From Vreelandella piezotolerans (GTDB lineage: Bacteria > Pseudomonadota > Gammaproteobacteria > Pseudomonadales > Halomonadaceae), in contig NZ_CP048602.1 in NCBI RefSeq assembly GCF_012427705.1, positions 2,046,001 through 2,110,000 of the forward strand: DNA of 64,000 nt, given 5' to 3'. Made by a program: the position numbers and the translations under genes. Shown in pieces: positions 36,307-44,971 of the stretch. The notes under the pieces are model-generated. The model saw nothing but the letters and a program-made list of their open reading frames with translations. It had not been told where the DNA came from and ran no database searches. Within the stretch, counting starts at the first letter, position 1. Every line of letters starts with the position of its first letter.

Positions 36307-36344
36307 TTAGAAGTGCTTCCGGGGGCCGGTCTCACGGATTCAGG

Positions 36345-36528
36345 ATTAAGTTTAGGGTGCATCCAGTACTGGAAAATCTCCAGCAACAGCAACATCGTGG
36401 ACGAACTGAAAAACCAAGGCGAAACGGTGGACGACGACACACTGGCACACAACTCATTATTGCCTTACAAACACGTGCTGCCCAAAGGCACTTATTTCAT
36501 CAACAAAAAGGAAACGCAATCCCTATGA
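36345..36528 (+). pseudogene. Possible Tn3-family transposase C-terminal remnant
   Basis: Directly after element A, the frame ending at 36528 reads NIVDELKNQGETVDDDTLAH, then SLLPYKHVLPKGTYF. This resembles the C-terminal end of Tn3-type transposases (xGxxVxDExLAHxSPLxxxHI-xxGxY). The rest of the gene is missing, cut by the IS junction. It suggests that uppP-apbE-corA once sat next to a Tn3-type transposon. The identification is tentative. Confidence 0.35.
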
Positions 36529-36592
36529 GACAAAGAAAACTTTGGCCCCACATTCCCGCTTGCCATGACGAAACATTGGCGTGGGAGGTTTG

Positions 36593-37393
36593 ATGGAAGT
36601 AGTTCAGGCCTTCTGGTTGGGCATCATTCAGGGCATCACTGAATTTTTGCCGATTTCCAGCTCCGCGCATCTGATTCTGGCTCCGGTGTTGGTTGGCTGG
36701 GCTGACCAAGGTGTCGCTTTTGACTTAGCGGTACATGTGGGCACTTTACTCGCCGTGATGTTGTATTTTCGTCGCGATGTTGGAGATTTGACCAAGGACA
36801 GCGTTACTTCGCTGATTCAGCGACGCTTTATCGGACAAGGCCTGATGGCAGGCTACCTGGTTATCGGCACCGTTCCAGCTGCACTGGCCGGTTTGCTCTT
36901 GCTGGATCTGATTGACACCCAACTGCGTTCTGTCGCGATCATCTTTTTCACCACGTTAATTTTTGGCTTGTTGCTGGGCTGGGCGGATTGGTGTCCCAAA
37001 CAGAGCCGGAAGATCACCACATTGACCTGGAGAGATGTGCTGTTAGTCGGTGCAGCCCAAGCACTGTCACTCGTTCCCGGCACCTCCCGTTCGGGTGTGA
37101 CCATCACTGCTGGGTTGATGTTAGGCCTCAGTCGAGAGGCAGCAGCTCGCTTTTCCTTCCTTCTGGCCATTCCCATTACCGCGCTGGCCGCTTCCGCCAA
37201 ATTGCTGGAGGTGGCCACTGGTGATATTGCAGTGGATTGGATCGCGTTCCTAGTGGGCGGACTGACCTCCTTCGCTATGGCGCTAACAGCCATCCACTTT
37301 TTTCTGAAATGGCTCAACCGCTTTGGGATGTGGCCCTATGTGGTCTATCGCCTGGGGCTGGCTGCCCTGATTTACTGGGTTCTGATGAGATAA
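36593..37393 (+). CDS. uppP: Undecaprenyl-diphosphate phosphatase
   Basis: A 266-residue membrane phosphatase of the BacA/UppP family. It recycles the lipid carrier for cell-wall synthesis. Catalytic motifs are GIIQGITEFLPISSSAHLIL near residue 10 and LVPGTSRSGVTITAGL near 160. About eight transmembrane segments are present. The ATG at 36593 has GGGAGG 4 bases upstream and is preferred to the GTG at 36581. apbE follows after 8 bases. A second, mobile uppP copy can raise bacitracin tolerance. Confidence 0.93.
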   Translation: MEVVQAFWLGIIQGITEFLPISSSAHLILAPVLVGWADQGVAFDLAVHVGTLLAVMLYFRRDVGDLTKDSVTSLIQRRFIGQGLMAGYLVIGTVPAALAGLLLLDLIDTQLRSVAIIFFTTLIFGLLLGWADWCPKQSRKITTLTWRDVLLVGAAQALSLVPGTSRSGVTITAGLMLGLSREAAARFSFLLAIPITALAASAKLLEVATGDIAVDWIAFLVGGLTSFAMALTAIHFFLKWLNRFGMWPYVVYRLGLAALIYWVLMR

Positions 37394-37401
37394 GGAGTAC
37401 G

Positions 37402-38511
37402 ATGGTAATTGTTTCAGTGGCTATTCAGGGGCTTGGCACAATAGCTGGGAAAGCCTCCAGATTGGTCAGCATGAGGCTTAAATGGCCTGTAGTGTTTGCC
37501 ATCGCTTCGGTGCTATCAGGATGTGATTCATTCGACAATCAGGTGCATAAGCTGAGTGGTGCCGCTCAGGGCACTACTTGGCATGTCAGCGTCTGGCAAT
37601 CTGAAGGCGTGGACGTTAACGCGCTCCAGCAACGGATCGATGCTGAATTCAATCGCCTGGATCGCTCGTTGTCGAACTACAAACCGGATTCAGATATTGA
37701 ACGTTTTAACGCCACGGAGACTACCGCTCCGATTGATGACGGCTCCGAGATCGTCGAACTGGTAGAAGCCGCAAAGCAGGTCAGTCAAGCCAGCCAGGGG
37801 TGCTATGACCTGACCATCAAACCATTGTTTGATCTTTGGGGATTCTCGGGCCAAACGCTGACACCACCGGATCCGGCTACCCTGATGCAGCAGCTACAAC
37901 ACGTCGGTTTTAGCAAACTAGAAACCCCGACACCCACCCAACTGCGCAAAACCGACCCGCAGATTCATGTGGATATTTCCTCCATTGCTCAAGGCTACAG
38001 CGTTGGTCGGGTTGCCACCGTAGTGGAAGCTGCTGGGATACAGAACTATCTCGTGGAGATTGGCGGAGAGCTGCAAACCCGGGGGCATAAGCCGGACAGT
38101 TCTTCCTGGCGTATTGGCGTCAAGAGGCCTCTGCCCGGTGGTCATTCGGTGCAAAAAGCCCTCACCATCCGTCAGGATGCCCCAGTTTCCGTTATGACGT
38201 CGGGCACCTACCGCCATTACTTCGATGAACAGGGCAAGCGCTACAGCCATGTCCTGGATGCCCGCACGGGCAAACCGGTCACTCACAACACGGTCTCGGT
38301 CACTGTCACTGTCACTGTCACTGTCATCAATGACAATCCAACCCTAGCGGACGCCTGGTCCACGGCCCTTCTCTGCCTGGGACGGGAATCCGGTATGCCG
38401 GCCGCGGATGATAATGGTATCGCCGCCTTGTTCATCACTACACACAATAACCAGTTCGAAGAAGCCGCAACCTATCGCTGGCAATCACTGAAAACAATAG
38501 AGATCCACTGA
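37402..38511 (+). CDS. apbE: ApbE-type FAD:protein FMN transferase lipoprotein
   Basis: A 369-residue ApbE protein that attaches FMN covalently to periplasmic flavoproteins using FAD and Mg. It has a lipobox (ASVLSGC) near residue 40, VDISSIAQGYSVGRVA near 190, VEIGGELQTRGHKP near 218, and TSGTYRHYF with SHVLDARTGKPV near 265-290. The ATG at 37402 has AAGGAG just upstream. A hexanucleotide repeat (GTCACT x4, 38299-38322) expands a Val-Thr run just before the conserved NDNPTLADAWST motif. Confidence 0.88.
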   Translation: MVIVSVAIQGLGTIAGKASRLVSMRLKWPVVFAIASVLSGCDSFDNQVHKLSGAAQGTTWHVSVWQSEGVDVNALQQRIDAEFNRLDRSLSNYKPDSDIERFNATETTAPIDDGSEIVELVEAAKQVSQASQGCYDLTIKPLFDLWGFSGQTLTPPDPATLMQQLQHVGFSKLETPTPTQLRKTDPQIHVDISSIAQGYSVGRVATVVEAAGIQNYLVEIGGELQTRGHKPDSSSWRIGVKRPLPGGHSVQKALTIRQDAPVSVMTSGTYRHYFDEQGKRYSHVLDARTGKPVTHNTVSVTVTVTVTVINDNPTLADAWSTALLCLGRESGMPAADDNGIAALFITTHNNQFEEAATYRWQSLKTIEIH

Positions 38512-38869
38512 TGTTGAGATTGTTTAAAATTGAAAACGGCCTGATCCACGAAATTAAATGCCCCCTCGAGGAGTTGGGTAGCCATCTGATCCAAGCCGAC
38601 TGGATTGATGCCCACGAGCCGGATGAAGACGAACGTGCTCTCTTGCAACACATGCTGTGCACCGAGTTGCCCGAACCGGATGAAGTGGAAGAGATTGAAA
38701 CCTCGGCCCGCTGCTTCGTGGACCAGGCCGGTATCCACGTCCACTCACTGTTTCTCGCCCAAAGCGAGGGTCGCCACACAACCGTATCCGTTGCCTGTAT
38801 CCTTCAAAAAAATTGCTTGATCACCATTCGTGAAGGAGATTTGGCCGATTTCCGCCTGCTACGTATGAG

Positions 38870-39051
38870 AGATGGTCGCGCAGCTGAGCGCGCAGGGTGT
38901 CGAGCTCCTCCGGCGTCACCTCGTAGTCGGCACGCATCACCTCGCAGAGCAGAGCCGCCGCGGCAAGCTCGAGGCTCGGCGCCTCGAGACCGGCACCACC
39001 CTCCCCCTCGGCGAGCATCTCCTGAAAGAATCGCTGGATATTGGCTAACAC
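38870..39051 (-). pseudogene. TerB-like protein, truncated at the corA joint
   Basis: A protein starting LANIQRFFQEMLAEGEG and running through LAAAALLCEVMRADYEVTPE resembles the N-terminal half of TerB-like (tellurite-resistance/DUF) cytoplasmic helical proteins. After about 60 residues it runs into corA sequence, so the C-terminus is missing. It belongs to the foreign segment inserted in corA, which appears to be chromosomal DNA of a related high-GC halomonad. Confidence 0.55.
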
Positions 39052-39118
39052 GGGTGTCTCCTTTCTCTTTGCTAAGGCTGGGACCTGCCAGCCGCTCTCG
39101 GGTTCGCCAGCCCGTCGA

Positions 39119-39152
39119 GGTCAGACCCCTAAGTAGATTGAGGGGTCTGACC
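39119..39152. repeat. REP-like palindrome
   Basis: A perfect 12-base inverted repeat (GGTCAGACCCCT / AGGGGTCTGACC) with a 10-base loop lies between the truncated TerB-like gene and the next gene. GGGGTCTGACC palindromes are common dispersed intergenic elements; one may have helped recombination here. Confidence 0.6.
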
Positions 39153-39166
39153 CCAAGGGGGCGGGG

Positions 39167-39631
39167 TTAATCGCGGCAGCGCCAGCGTGCCAGCAGGGAG
39201 AGCAGCGCCAGGCCCAGCAGCGCCGCCGCCGTCCAGCCCACCACGTCGACAACCTGGGGGAATGATGCCGGCGCTTCCACCGGACGGTGCTGAAGGCCGA
39301 ACACCACGACACGCCCCAGGGCATAGAGCATCAGTGCCAGGCTGGCCAGGGGTAACAGGGAGTGACGCGCCGCCAGCCAGCGGGTGAGTGCCCAGGGCTC
39401 GCTGGGCGTCTTGGCCGACTGCCGGGTGCTCGTCTTACGCGGGGTCGCCGCCTTGCTGGCGGCCGGCTTCCTCGCCGCAGGCTTGCGGGCTCGCGGCTTG
39501 ACCTTCGATTTGCCCGCCGCGGGGCCACCGCCCAACCAGCCCAAGGCAGCACGGCCCAGACGCCATAGCGCCCAGCCCAAGGTAAAGCTTACCGAGAGGG
39601 CGAGACCGCCCATCACCAGCACATACGCCAT
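39167..39631 (-). CDS. Membrane protein of unknown function
   Basis: A 154-residue protein. It has an N-terminal hydrophobic segment (LVMGGLALSVSFTLGWALWRL), then a lysine/alanine/proline/arginine-rich linker around residues 38-75, then two further hydrophobic segments. The family is not recognised. It lies in the 1.43-kb foreign segment inside corA. Very high GC is typical of the core genome of a related species. Confidence 0.55.
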   Translation of the reverse strand: MAYVLVMGGLALSVSFTLGWALWRLGRAALGWLGGGPAAGKSKVKPRARKPAARKPAASKAATPRKTSTRQSAKTPSEPWALTRWLAARHSLLPLASLALMLYALGRVVVFGLQHRPVEAPASFPQVVDVVGWTAAALLGLALLSLLARWRCRD

Positions 39632-39684
39632 TGGCGATCCTTGTCGAACAACAAAAGGAGTATTGTGCCATAGCGTCGGCGAGC

Positions 39685-40263
39685 CTACTCCCGATGATGC
39701 TTGTGAGCGCGGCTCATCAGGTAGAGGGCCCCGGCCAGGGCCAGCACCGAGAGCGCCAGGTAGATGGCATCCAGCGGTGTCTCGAAGGTGATATCCACCA
39801 CCGCGCGAAAGAACTCGATGATCACCGCCAGGATCACCACCCGGGCGATCTTGTCCTTGAGCTCATCGAAGGACGAGACATTGAAGGGGTTCGAGGCCGG
39901 GTGCGACTCGGCCGGTTCGATCGGCGACACGAACAGCCGATACACCCCCAGGCCGAAGATCAGCAGCACGATCGCCACCAGGTAGATGTCCACCGCCATC
40001 ACCACGCTCGGCACCACCGTCTCGTGAATATTGGGCTGCCCGCCGACCAGGTAGTAGGTCGCGGCGATCACGGTAAGCTTGAGAATATCCAGAGTACCGA
40101 TGATGAACAGCACCAGTGCCCCCAGCAGGCTCGGCACCACCGCCAGCATCACCAGCAGCCGGCTGTTCCACAGGAAGCGCTCGAAGATGCGTTCATAGCG
40201 CTTGCCGCTGGTGGAAGGCACCGCTGTATCGGGTCGAGGTTCGGGAGGGGTGGGCTGGCTCAT
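39685..40263 (-). CDS. YqhA-family (UPF0114) membrane protein
   Basis: A 192-residue protein with four transmembrane segments. RIFERFLWNSRLLVMLAVVP near residue 20 and a C-terminal FFRAVVDITFETPLDAIYLA match the YqhA/UPF0114 family, whose function is unknown. The ATG at 40263 (MSQPTPPEP) is preferred to a start 23 codons upstream, which would begin near the corA joint. It is the upstream-most gene of the foreign segment. Confidence 0.75.
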   Translation of the reverse strand: MSQPTPPEPRPDTAVPSTSGKRYERIFERFLWNSRLLVMLAVVPSLLGALVLFIIGTLDILKLTVIAATYYLVGGQPNIHETVVPSVVMAVDIYLVAIVLLIFGLGVYRLFVSPIEPAESHPASNPFNVSSFDELKDKIARVVILAVIIEFFRAVVDITFETPLDAIYLALSVLALAGALYLMSRAHKHHRE

Positions 40264-41143
40264 GAGGGCTCCTTGCGATAGTAGATCGAGGCCCAAGATA
40301 GCACAAGGGACAGGTGGAAGTGCAATCCCCACAAGACCTGTTGGTCACGCTGTTGGAGCAGAAAGTGGAGAACCATGCCGATGCTCTGGAAGATCTGCAT
40401 CGCCAACTGGAAAAGATCAGTTATATGGTTCTAGAGGACGAGGAGTCGGAGTTGGAAGACGCCATCGGCAAACTGGCCCGCCTGGAGGACAGCAACGGAA
40501 AAATCCGCCTTTGCCTCATGGACACCCAACGGGATATTTCGTTTTTGCTGCGTCATCTAAAAACCCAACCGGAGCAGTCGGAAAGCCTACGTGAGATTAT
40601 GCGCGATATCGAGACTCTCATGTCCCATACCACTTTTCTGTTCGATAAAATCAACTTTCTGATGGAGTCGACTCAGGGCTTTATTAATATCGAACAAAAC
40701 CAAATCATCAAGACTTTCTCGATTGCTGCCGTAGTGTTCCTGCCGCCTACTCTCGTTGCCAGCATCTATGGAATGAATTTTGACTACATGCCGGAATTGA
40801 AGTGGTTGCTCGGCTATCCCTGGGCACTGGGGCTGATGGTTATGTCAGGCATCGCACCGTATTGGTACTTTAAACGTAAAGGATGGCTCTGATGGAAGGA
40901 AGCGAGCCGTAGGTGAAAATCGTTAAAGAATTTAAACTGGGTATCCTGATTAAATGGTTGACGATCCATTCTGATCCACCAAAGACTTAATCTCCCTAGA
41001 AGGTTGATAGATCGACGCCGCAGTTCTTCTCGACTCGGGGAAACCCCTGTTGTAGGTCATGGTGGCCTTGCCTAGGAACGGGGGACACCTTGGTCTGCGG
41101 CGCCTTCTGCTTGTGCTTGGTGGTATTGAATATTACGCACGCA

Positions 41144-41746
41144 TCAGTGAATCATATCGAACAACCTCAGGCTGCCGTGTAACAGTGCTACAGAGACACC
41201 ACTAGCCAATACCGCAAGGCTCATACCAACCAATACTGCAATCCCATCTTGCCTCGCGAGGCCTAGCGATAGAGCCAGAATCGCCAAGCCAGGCAAGGTA
41301 TTTCCAAATGGGATGGGCAATGCAATCAGTAACGCCATAACAACAATAACCCCTCCGATAACTCGCATGGCCAAAGGGGACATCAGCCCGGCCAGACGGA
41401 TGCTCAGGCGGCGTTCTAGCTTATCTATAAGTGGCGTAGCGCGCTGGAAGACTTGGCGCAGCACTTCTTGCCCAATACGCCGCTGAGCGATGAAAGACGG
41501 CAAGCGGACACGCTTTGCACCGACCACCATTTGCCCACCGAGCAGCGCAAGCGCCGAGCCGAATATCATGCCAGCTGGAATGCCTGGTGTCGGAATAATG
41601 GCTGGGATCGAAAAAATTAATAGAACGAGCCCAAGTCCACGATCCCCCAGAGCGCTCAGGATATCATTCAGCGTCGGACGCCCAGCTGGCAAACGGTCAG
41701 GCAGAACACGCAATGCAGAAGCCAGGCTTGAGTTGTCACCGCTCAT
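41144..41746 (-). CDS. ExoD-family exopolysaccharide-synthesis protein
   Basis: A 200-residue membrane protein of the ExoD family: LNDILSALGDRGLGLVLLIF near residue 25, IPTPGIPAGMIFGSALALLG near 50, and two further membrane segments. In rhizobia ExoD affects exopolysaccharide and alkali tolerance; its role here is unknown. It lies between split corA and the truncated second IS copy. The 250 bases before it (40893-41143) show no gene. Confidence 0.85.
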   Translation of the reverse strand: MSGDNSSLASALRVLPDRLPAGRPTLNDILSALGDRGLGLVLLIFSIPAIIPTPGIPAGMIFGSALALLGGQMVVGAKRVRLPSFIAQRRIGQEVLRQVFQRATPLIDKLERRLSIRLAGLMSPLAMRVIGGVIVVMALLIALPIPFGNTLPGLAILALSLGLARQDGIAVLVGMSLAVLASGVSVALLHGSLRLFDMIH

Positions 41747-41933
41747 GGCGAAATGGTTCCCGTCTCGTAAAGGTTAGGCCTTTAGGCTTACTAGGCGTGG
41801 TCAGTCGCTTCTCCCACTCTTGCCCCGCTTAGAGAAGCACACTGTCAATTAGACCGCTGAATCCTACAATAATCAATACGAGCCAAAGCGGAATTTTCCA
41901 TGCTGACGATCTCGACCTTGTCGTGATCGGTCA

Positions 41934-43032
41934 TGGTAGCGTTTGATCACCGCCTCCGGCGCCTCGTCCAGGCTGGTCCACCAGCCTTCCAACTCATAGT
42001 CCGGTTCGAGCAGCAACTGGCCATCGCCATCGGCGGTGCGCTCTACCAGGCGCATCACGCGTTGGACGACGTATTCGGTCTTGTTGTCGTCGTGGATCGA
42101 GACGGTTTGCGTCCACAGCGCCTGGCGCTTGCCAGGACGCAGCTCTTCCCAGTAGTCCGCCGCCACCGCCAGCCAGGTATCTCGATCAGCCGTGGCCGAG
42201 CCACGCGGGTTCCATTTGACGACATAGTCGAGCCGGCGCCCCTCGTCGGCAAAGACCTGGCGTTGCTGTTCGAGAAGCGCCAGGTGCGCCTGGCTGTCGA
42301 AGCCGCTGTCCTCGCGTAACAGGATCGGTTGCTTGGTCAAGCATTGGGCGCGAGGCAGTACCCGCTCCAGGAAGGCGTTGCTCTCCTTCATGGTGTGCTG
42401 CTTGCCAGGCCGCAGTTCCAGACCCAGGCACCACCCTTCGTTGCCCAGATAGGCGGCGATCGGGGTGTAGCCATCGACCTTCTGGTAGGTCCGCGAGACG
42501 CCTTCCTTCTTCGAGTTGCTGTTGTCCATGACGAAGGTGTCGATGTCCAGGCAGACGTGCGTCGTCTCGGCGGTGATCGGTGCTTCGATCAGTGACAGCA
42601 GGGTCGTGGACCAGGTGGCGGTGCGCGCCTGCAGGTCGTTGGCGGCAAGTTTCTCCAGCCGCTGTCGCAGCGTCGCCGCGCTCGGCACCTTCTGCAGGGT
42701 CAGCAGTTGTTGGAAGGGCTTGTCGCGGCGGAAGTTCTCGACAGCGTCATAGTCGCTCATGCCCAGACACAGCAGGCCCAGGTAGCTCTTGATCACGTCA
42801 CTGGTGCGCATGCCCAGCGTGGTGGGGAAGCGGCTGTCGATGCTGTCGACGCCAGCGATCTCGAAGCATTGCCCGATGATGGACAGCCCGGCGTGGCTGG
42901 TGAGGGTGCGGCAACTGGCGCGGAACTTTATGTTGGGCATGGCACTGTCTGGGTGAATGGCGATAATGGCTATATTGCCATGCAGGTCAGTGGGTTAGAA
43001 GTGCTTCCGGGGGCCGGTCTCACGGATTCAGG
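41934..43032 (-). mobile_element. IS1380-family element A, copy 2 (3' truncated)
   Basis: Nearly identical to copy 1 over 1.1 kb, from the point matching 33669 to the right inverted repeat at 43014-43032. The last 590 bases (transposase C-terminus and left repeat) are missing, replaced at 41934 by unrelated sequence. Only a few substitutions separate the copies, so the duplication is recent. The remaining transposase frame (to 42940) loses its catalytic glutamate region and cannot act. Confidence 0.9.
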
Positions 43033-43121
43033 TACCAGGTAGACACATCGATAGAGGGAGTACACGCTTTAAAATATCAACGAGTGTCCACCTTGCTTTT
43101 ATCCATCGAGCCAGCTTGATA

Positions 43122-44891
43122 CTACACTAGGTCTCCTCGCGTGATACCGATCTTGCTAAAGGCATTCAACACTGAAGCTTCGCAGGGAACGTTTTCGTTT
43201 TTGGCTTTAGGGTGTTTGAACGTATCGGCGAACCCTGGGCAGTGTCGAACCAGTTTTTGAACGACACCTTCTACGTGCCGCACGTTAGAAAGCACTTGGC
43301 GCAGCCAATGTTCAAAGCTGCCTTGAGGGCTCAGTGTGAATACTAAACCTTTGTAGGAGGGAGGTTTGGAGGCCTCCTCACTACCGCCGGCTCTAGGTTT
43401 AGGAGGGCGGCGTTGGATCTCCATGAGATAGAGCGTTTGATCTAACACATGCACTCTAATGACGAGTACCCCGCGAGGCACCTTGGTCTGAGTATCAATG
43501 TAAACCCAATTAGCGACTGACGTTTCCACCTCGTCGTCTATTTCGAAAGGTTCCAGGCTGATCAACCGAGGGTCGGGGGAAGTGCTAAAGCCGTCTTCAA
43601 AGGTAAACCAGCTGACGCTATGAACCGTCTCGGGATAAGCCGATTTTAAATAAAGAAGCGCATTCCACATATCACGTAGAAAGCCCTGCGACTCCAGTGT
43701 AATAGGAGCGTGAATAGAGGCCTGTCCGACCCCTTTTCCTGATCCATGTGGCTCCCCGGTGGAGAAAATGGTTTCGTCGCCAGGAACGGGGACGCCTCGT
43801 GTATCGGGCACGTTTTTTCGGGTATATCGTTTATCCAAGACGGCGCGAGGCTTACCTAATATAACGAATTCGTCCTCAGGAAGGTCTAGCCAAGAAGAAC
43901 CATGGTCGGGTTCGTCATCATCCGTGAGGTCAATGACATCGGGGATGTCTTGAAGCTGATGATAGGGAAACTGAGAGGGGGTATCGTCGCCATCGGTGGC
44001 TGGTACTGTCGTTGATTTCTCTCTTTCACGGTGGATCGTGGCACCATCGGGCTGCGTACAGCCTAATATCTGCAAGCCTAGAAATGCGTTGCCATCATCA
44101 ATAGGTACTCCAGAAACAGAGATCTCCCCGTCCCCCTGGAACCAAGGGGTAACCTCTAAAAGCATCTGGTCTGGGGTGAAGCTGGCTTCAATCTGCGAAT
44201 AAATTCTTCTGGCAGCCCGCTCGGCATAGGGATCGTACAAAATGTGTGCGAGCAAAATCGCATCGTGCCTATGAACTCGATGAGTAAATCTGACGGGCCA
44301 TGTGCCCGGTGATGCAGGTGCATTAAGCGGTCGATAAAGCCGTTCTTTGACCTCCTCCCAACGGTAAGTGGCGAGGACACGCTTAATTTCAGAAGAGCGA
44401 CCGTAACAGCGTGCAAAAAACTCTGTACAAGGGATGAGCAGATGTTTGTCATCCGGGAGGTCAAAGTCAATCAGGTACGTTTTGTGCTGACTTTTCTGGG
44501 GTAAGTAGTTCGAATCATGAAAGGAGGTATAGAGGCTGCGCCCTTCTCTGAGCAAGTCGTCTAGGGAGACGATTCGCCAGCCGCCTGGAGAGAACGAAAC
44601 GGGGAATTTTCTCTCCTCGTAGGCAATACGGGAGTTACTCACGCCCTTTTCCCATACGGAGCCGATTCTCAATAGCCCCACATGCGTTAAGACTGTCTCA
44701 CGTCTAACCACGCCTCCTAAGTTATTCTCATGGTCGATGGTTCTCAAGAAGATATGGATTTTAGGGACGCTTCGTAAGCGATTATTCTTGAAGATAGGCC
44801 CATACCACCAAACGACCAAGCGCTCAGCTTCGTCTTTAAAGGTGCCATCTGGGAAGCTAAAAGTTCTGCATTGTTTGAGAGAAACGGTCAC
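43122..44891 (-). CDS. TnsE-like target-selection protein (probable)
   Basis: A 589-residue protein at the right end of the Tn7-like element, reading inward. Its layout resembles Tn7 TnsE (538 residues): an N-terminal WWYGPIF-type strand, a middle LLEVTPWFQGDGEISVSGVP near 240 like the TnsE WxxxVxG block, a long acidic linker (VIDLTDDDEPDHGSSW), and a C-terminal domain ending SFEHWLRQVLSNVRHVEGVV and FKHPKAKNENVP. TnsE directs Tn7 to replicating plasmids via the sliding clamp. The call is from remembered similarity and position, so it is probable, not proven. Confidence 0.55.
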   Translation of the reverse strand: MTVSLKQCRTFSFPDGTFKDEAERLVVWWYGPIFKNNRLRSVPKIHIFLRTIDHENNLGGVVRRETVLTHVGLLRIGSVWEKGVSNSRIAYEERKFPVSFSPGGWRIVSLDDLLREGRSLYTSFHDSNYLPQKSQHKTYLIDFDLPDDKHLLIPCTEFFARCYGRSSEIKRVLATYRWEEVKERLYRPLNAPASPGTWPVRFTHRVHRHDAILLAHILYDPYAERAARRIYSQIEASFTPDQMLLEVTPWFQGDGEISVSGVPIDDGNAFLGLQILGCTQPDGATIHREREKSTTVPATDGDDTPSQFPYHQLQDIPDVIDLTDDDEPDHGSSWLDLPEDEFVILGKPRAVLDKRYTRKNVPDTRGVPVPGDETIFSTGEPHGSGKGVGQASIHAPITLESQGFLRDMWNALLYLKSAYPETVHSVSWFTFEDGFSTSPDPRLISLEPFEIDDEVETSVANWVYIDTQTKVPRGVLVIRVHVLDQTLYLMEIQRRPPKPRAGGSEEASKPPSYKGLVFTLSPQGSFEHWLRQVLSNVRHVEGVVQKLVRHCPGFADTFKHPKAKNENVPCEASVLNAFSKIGITRGDLV

Positions 44892-44900
44892 AAGGGCGCG

Positions 44901-44923
44901 CTCTATGTAAACTCAACATAGAG
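44901..44923. promoter_or_regulatory. Palindrome upstream of the TnsE-like gene
   Basis: A perfect inverted repeat (CTCTATGT / ACATAGAG) with a 7-base spacer lies 9 bases before the TnsE-like start and just inside the right transposon end. It could be an operator for that gene or a folded mRNA leader. Confidence 0.45.
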
Positions 44924-44926
44924 ATT

Positions 44927-44971
44927 GTCGCAGCAATTATTGTTTAGTCGCAACAATTGTTGAAAATGACA
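44927..44971 (-). repeat. Right end with two TnsB-type sites
   Basis: Read inward on the minus strand, the terminus begins TGTCATTTTCAACAATTG and has two closely spaced AATT-TGCGAC-type sites (hexamers at 44947-44952 and 44927-44932, 20 bases apart). The left end has four dispersed sites. This asymmetry is typical of Tn7-family ends. Confidence 0.8.

Larger units (their letters stand above)
33082..36344 (-). mobile_element. IS1380-family element A, copy 1 (interrupted)
   Basis: Inverted repeats lie at 33082-33100 and 36326-36344 (CCTGAATCCGTGA, then CCGG, in both). The body contains an intact transposase gene. The right end is split by a second IS1380-type element (34733-36306) inserted between the transposase start and the right repeat. 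Without that insert the element is about 1.69 kb. Confidence 0.85.
38511..40892 (+). pseudogene. corA: corA magnesium/divalent-metal channel gene split by foreign DNA
   Basis: The N-terminal part (38511 to about 38870, MLRLFKIENGLIHEIKCPLE through DLADFRLLRMR) and the C-terminal part (about 40305-40892, GQVEVQSPQDLLVTLLE through the ASIYGMNFDYMPE pore motif and two transmembrane helices) are one CorA protein cut in two. About 1.43 kb of unrelated minus-strand genes lie between. The GMN motif is intact, but the channel cannot be made. No IS repeats or target duplication are visible at the joints. The start overlaps the apbE stop (TGATG). Confidence 0.88.
33082..43032. mobile_element. IS1380-family composite transposon
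   Basis: Two copies of the same IS1380-family element in the same orientation bracket 36345-41933. The outermost inverted repeats (CCTGAATCCGTGAAGCCGG at 33082, and its partner ending at 43032) are directly flanked by the 5-base duplication TACCA at 33077-33081 and 43033-43037. The inner right end of copy 1 (at 36344) is not flanked by that sequence, so the unit that inserted was the whole block. It carries uppP, apbE, a split corA with a foreign insert, and exoD. Confidence 0.8.
20807..44971. mobile_element. Tn7-like transposon (TnsABC-TniQ-TnsF type) with metal/chromate cargo
   Basis: Both ends are visible. The left end begins TGTCATTTTCAGCAATT at 20807, and the right end read inward begins TGTCATTTTCAACAATT at 44971; 22 of 25 terminal bases match. 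Each end carries further TGCGAC-ending sites. A perfect 5-base duplication ACTAA flanks the element (20802-20806 and 44972-44976), as expected for Tn7-type insertion. At 24,165 bases it holds tnsA-B-C-tniQ-tnsF at the left, the resistance cargo, a nested composite transposon and a TnsE-like gene at the right. It resembles the Tn6022/AbaR backbone (tniCABDE) in gene order, but it is not in comM here. Confidence 0.92.

Noticed and set aside
36326..36344. Right end of a single simple IS as the insertion boundary
   Set aside because: The bases after it do not match the left flank TACCA, whereas those after the second copy do, so the composite explanation is better.
38511..39170. 219-residue intact gene
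   Set aside because: Only the first about 120 residues are CorA; the rest is antisense to a TerB-like gene after the joint.
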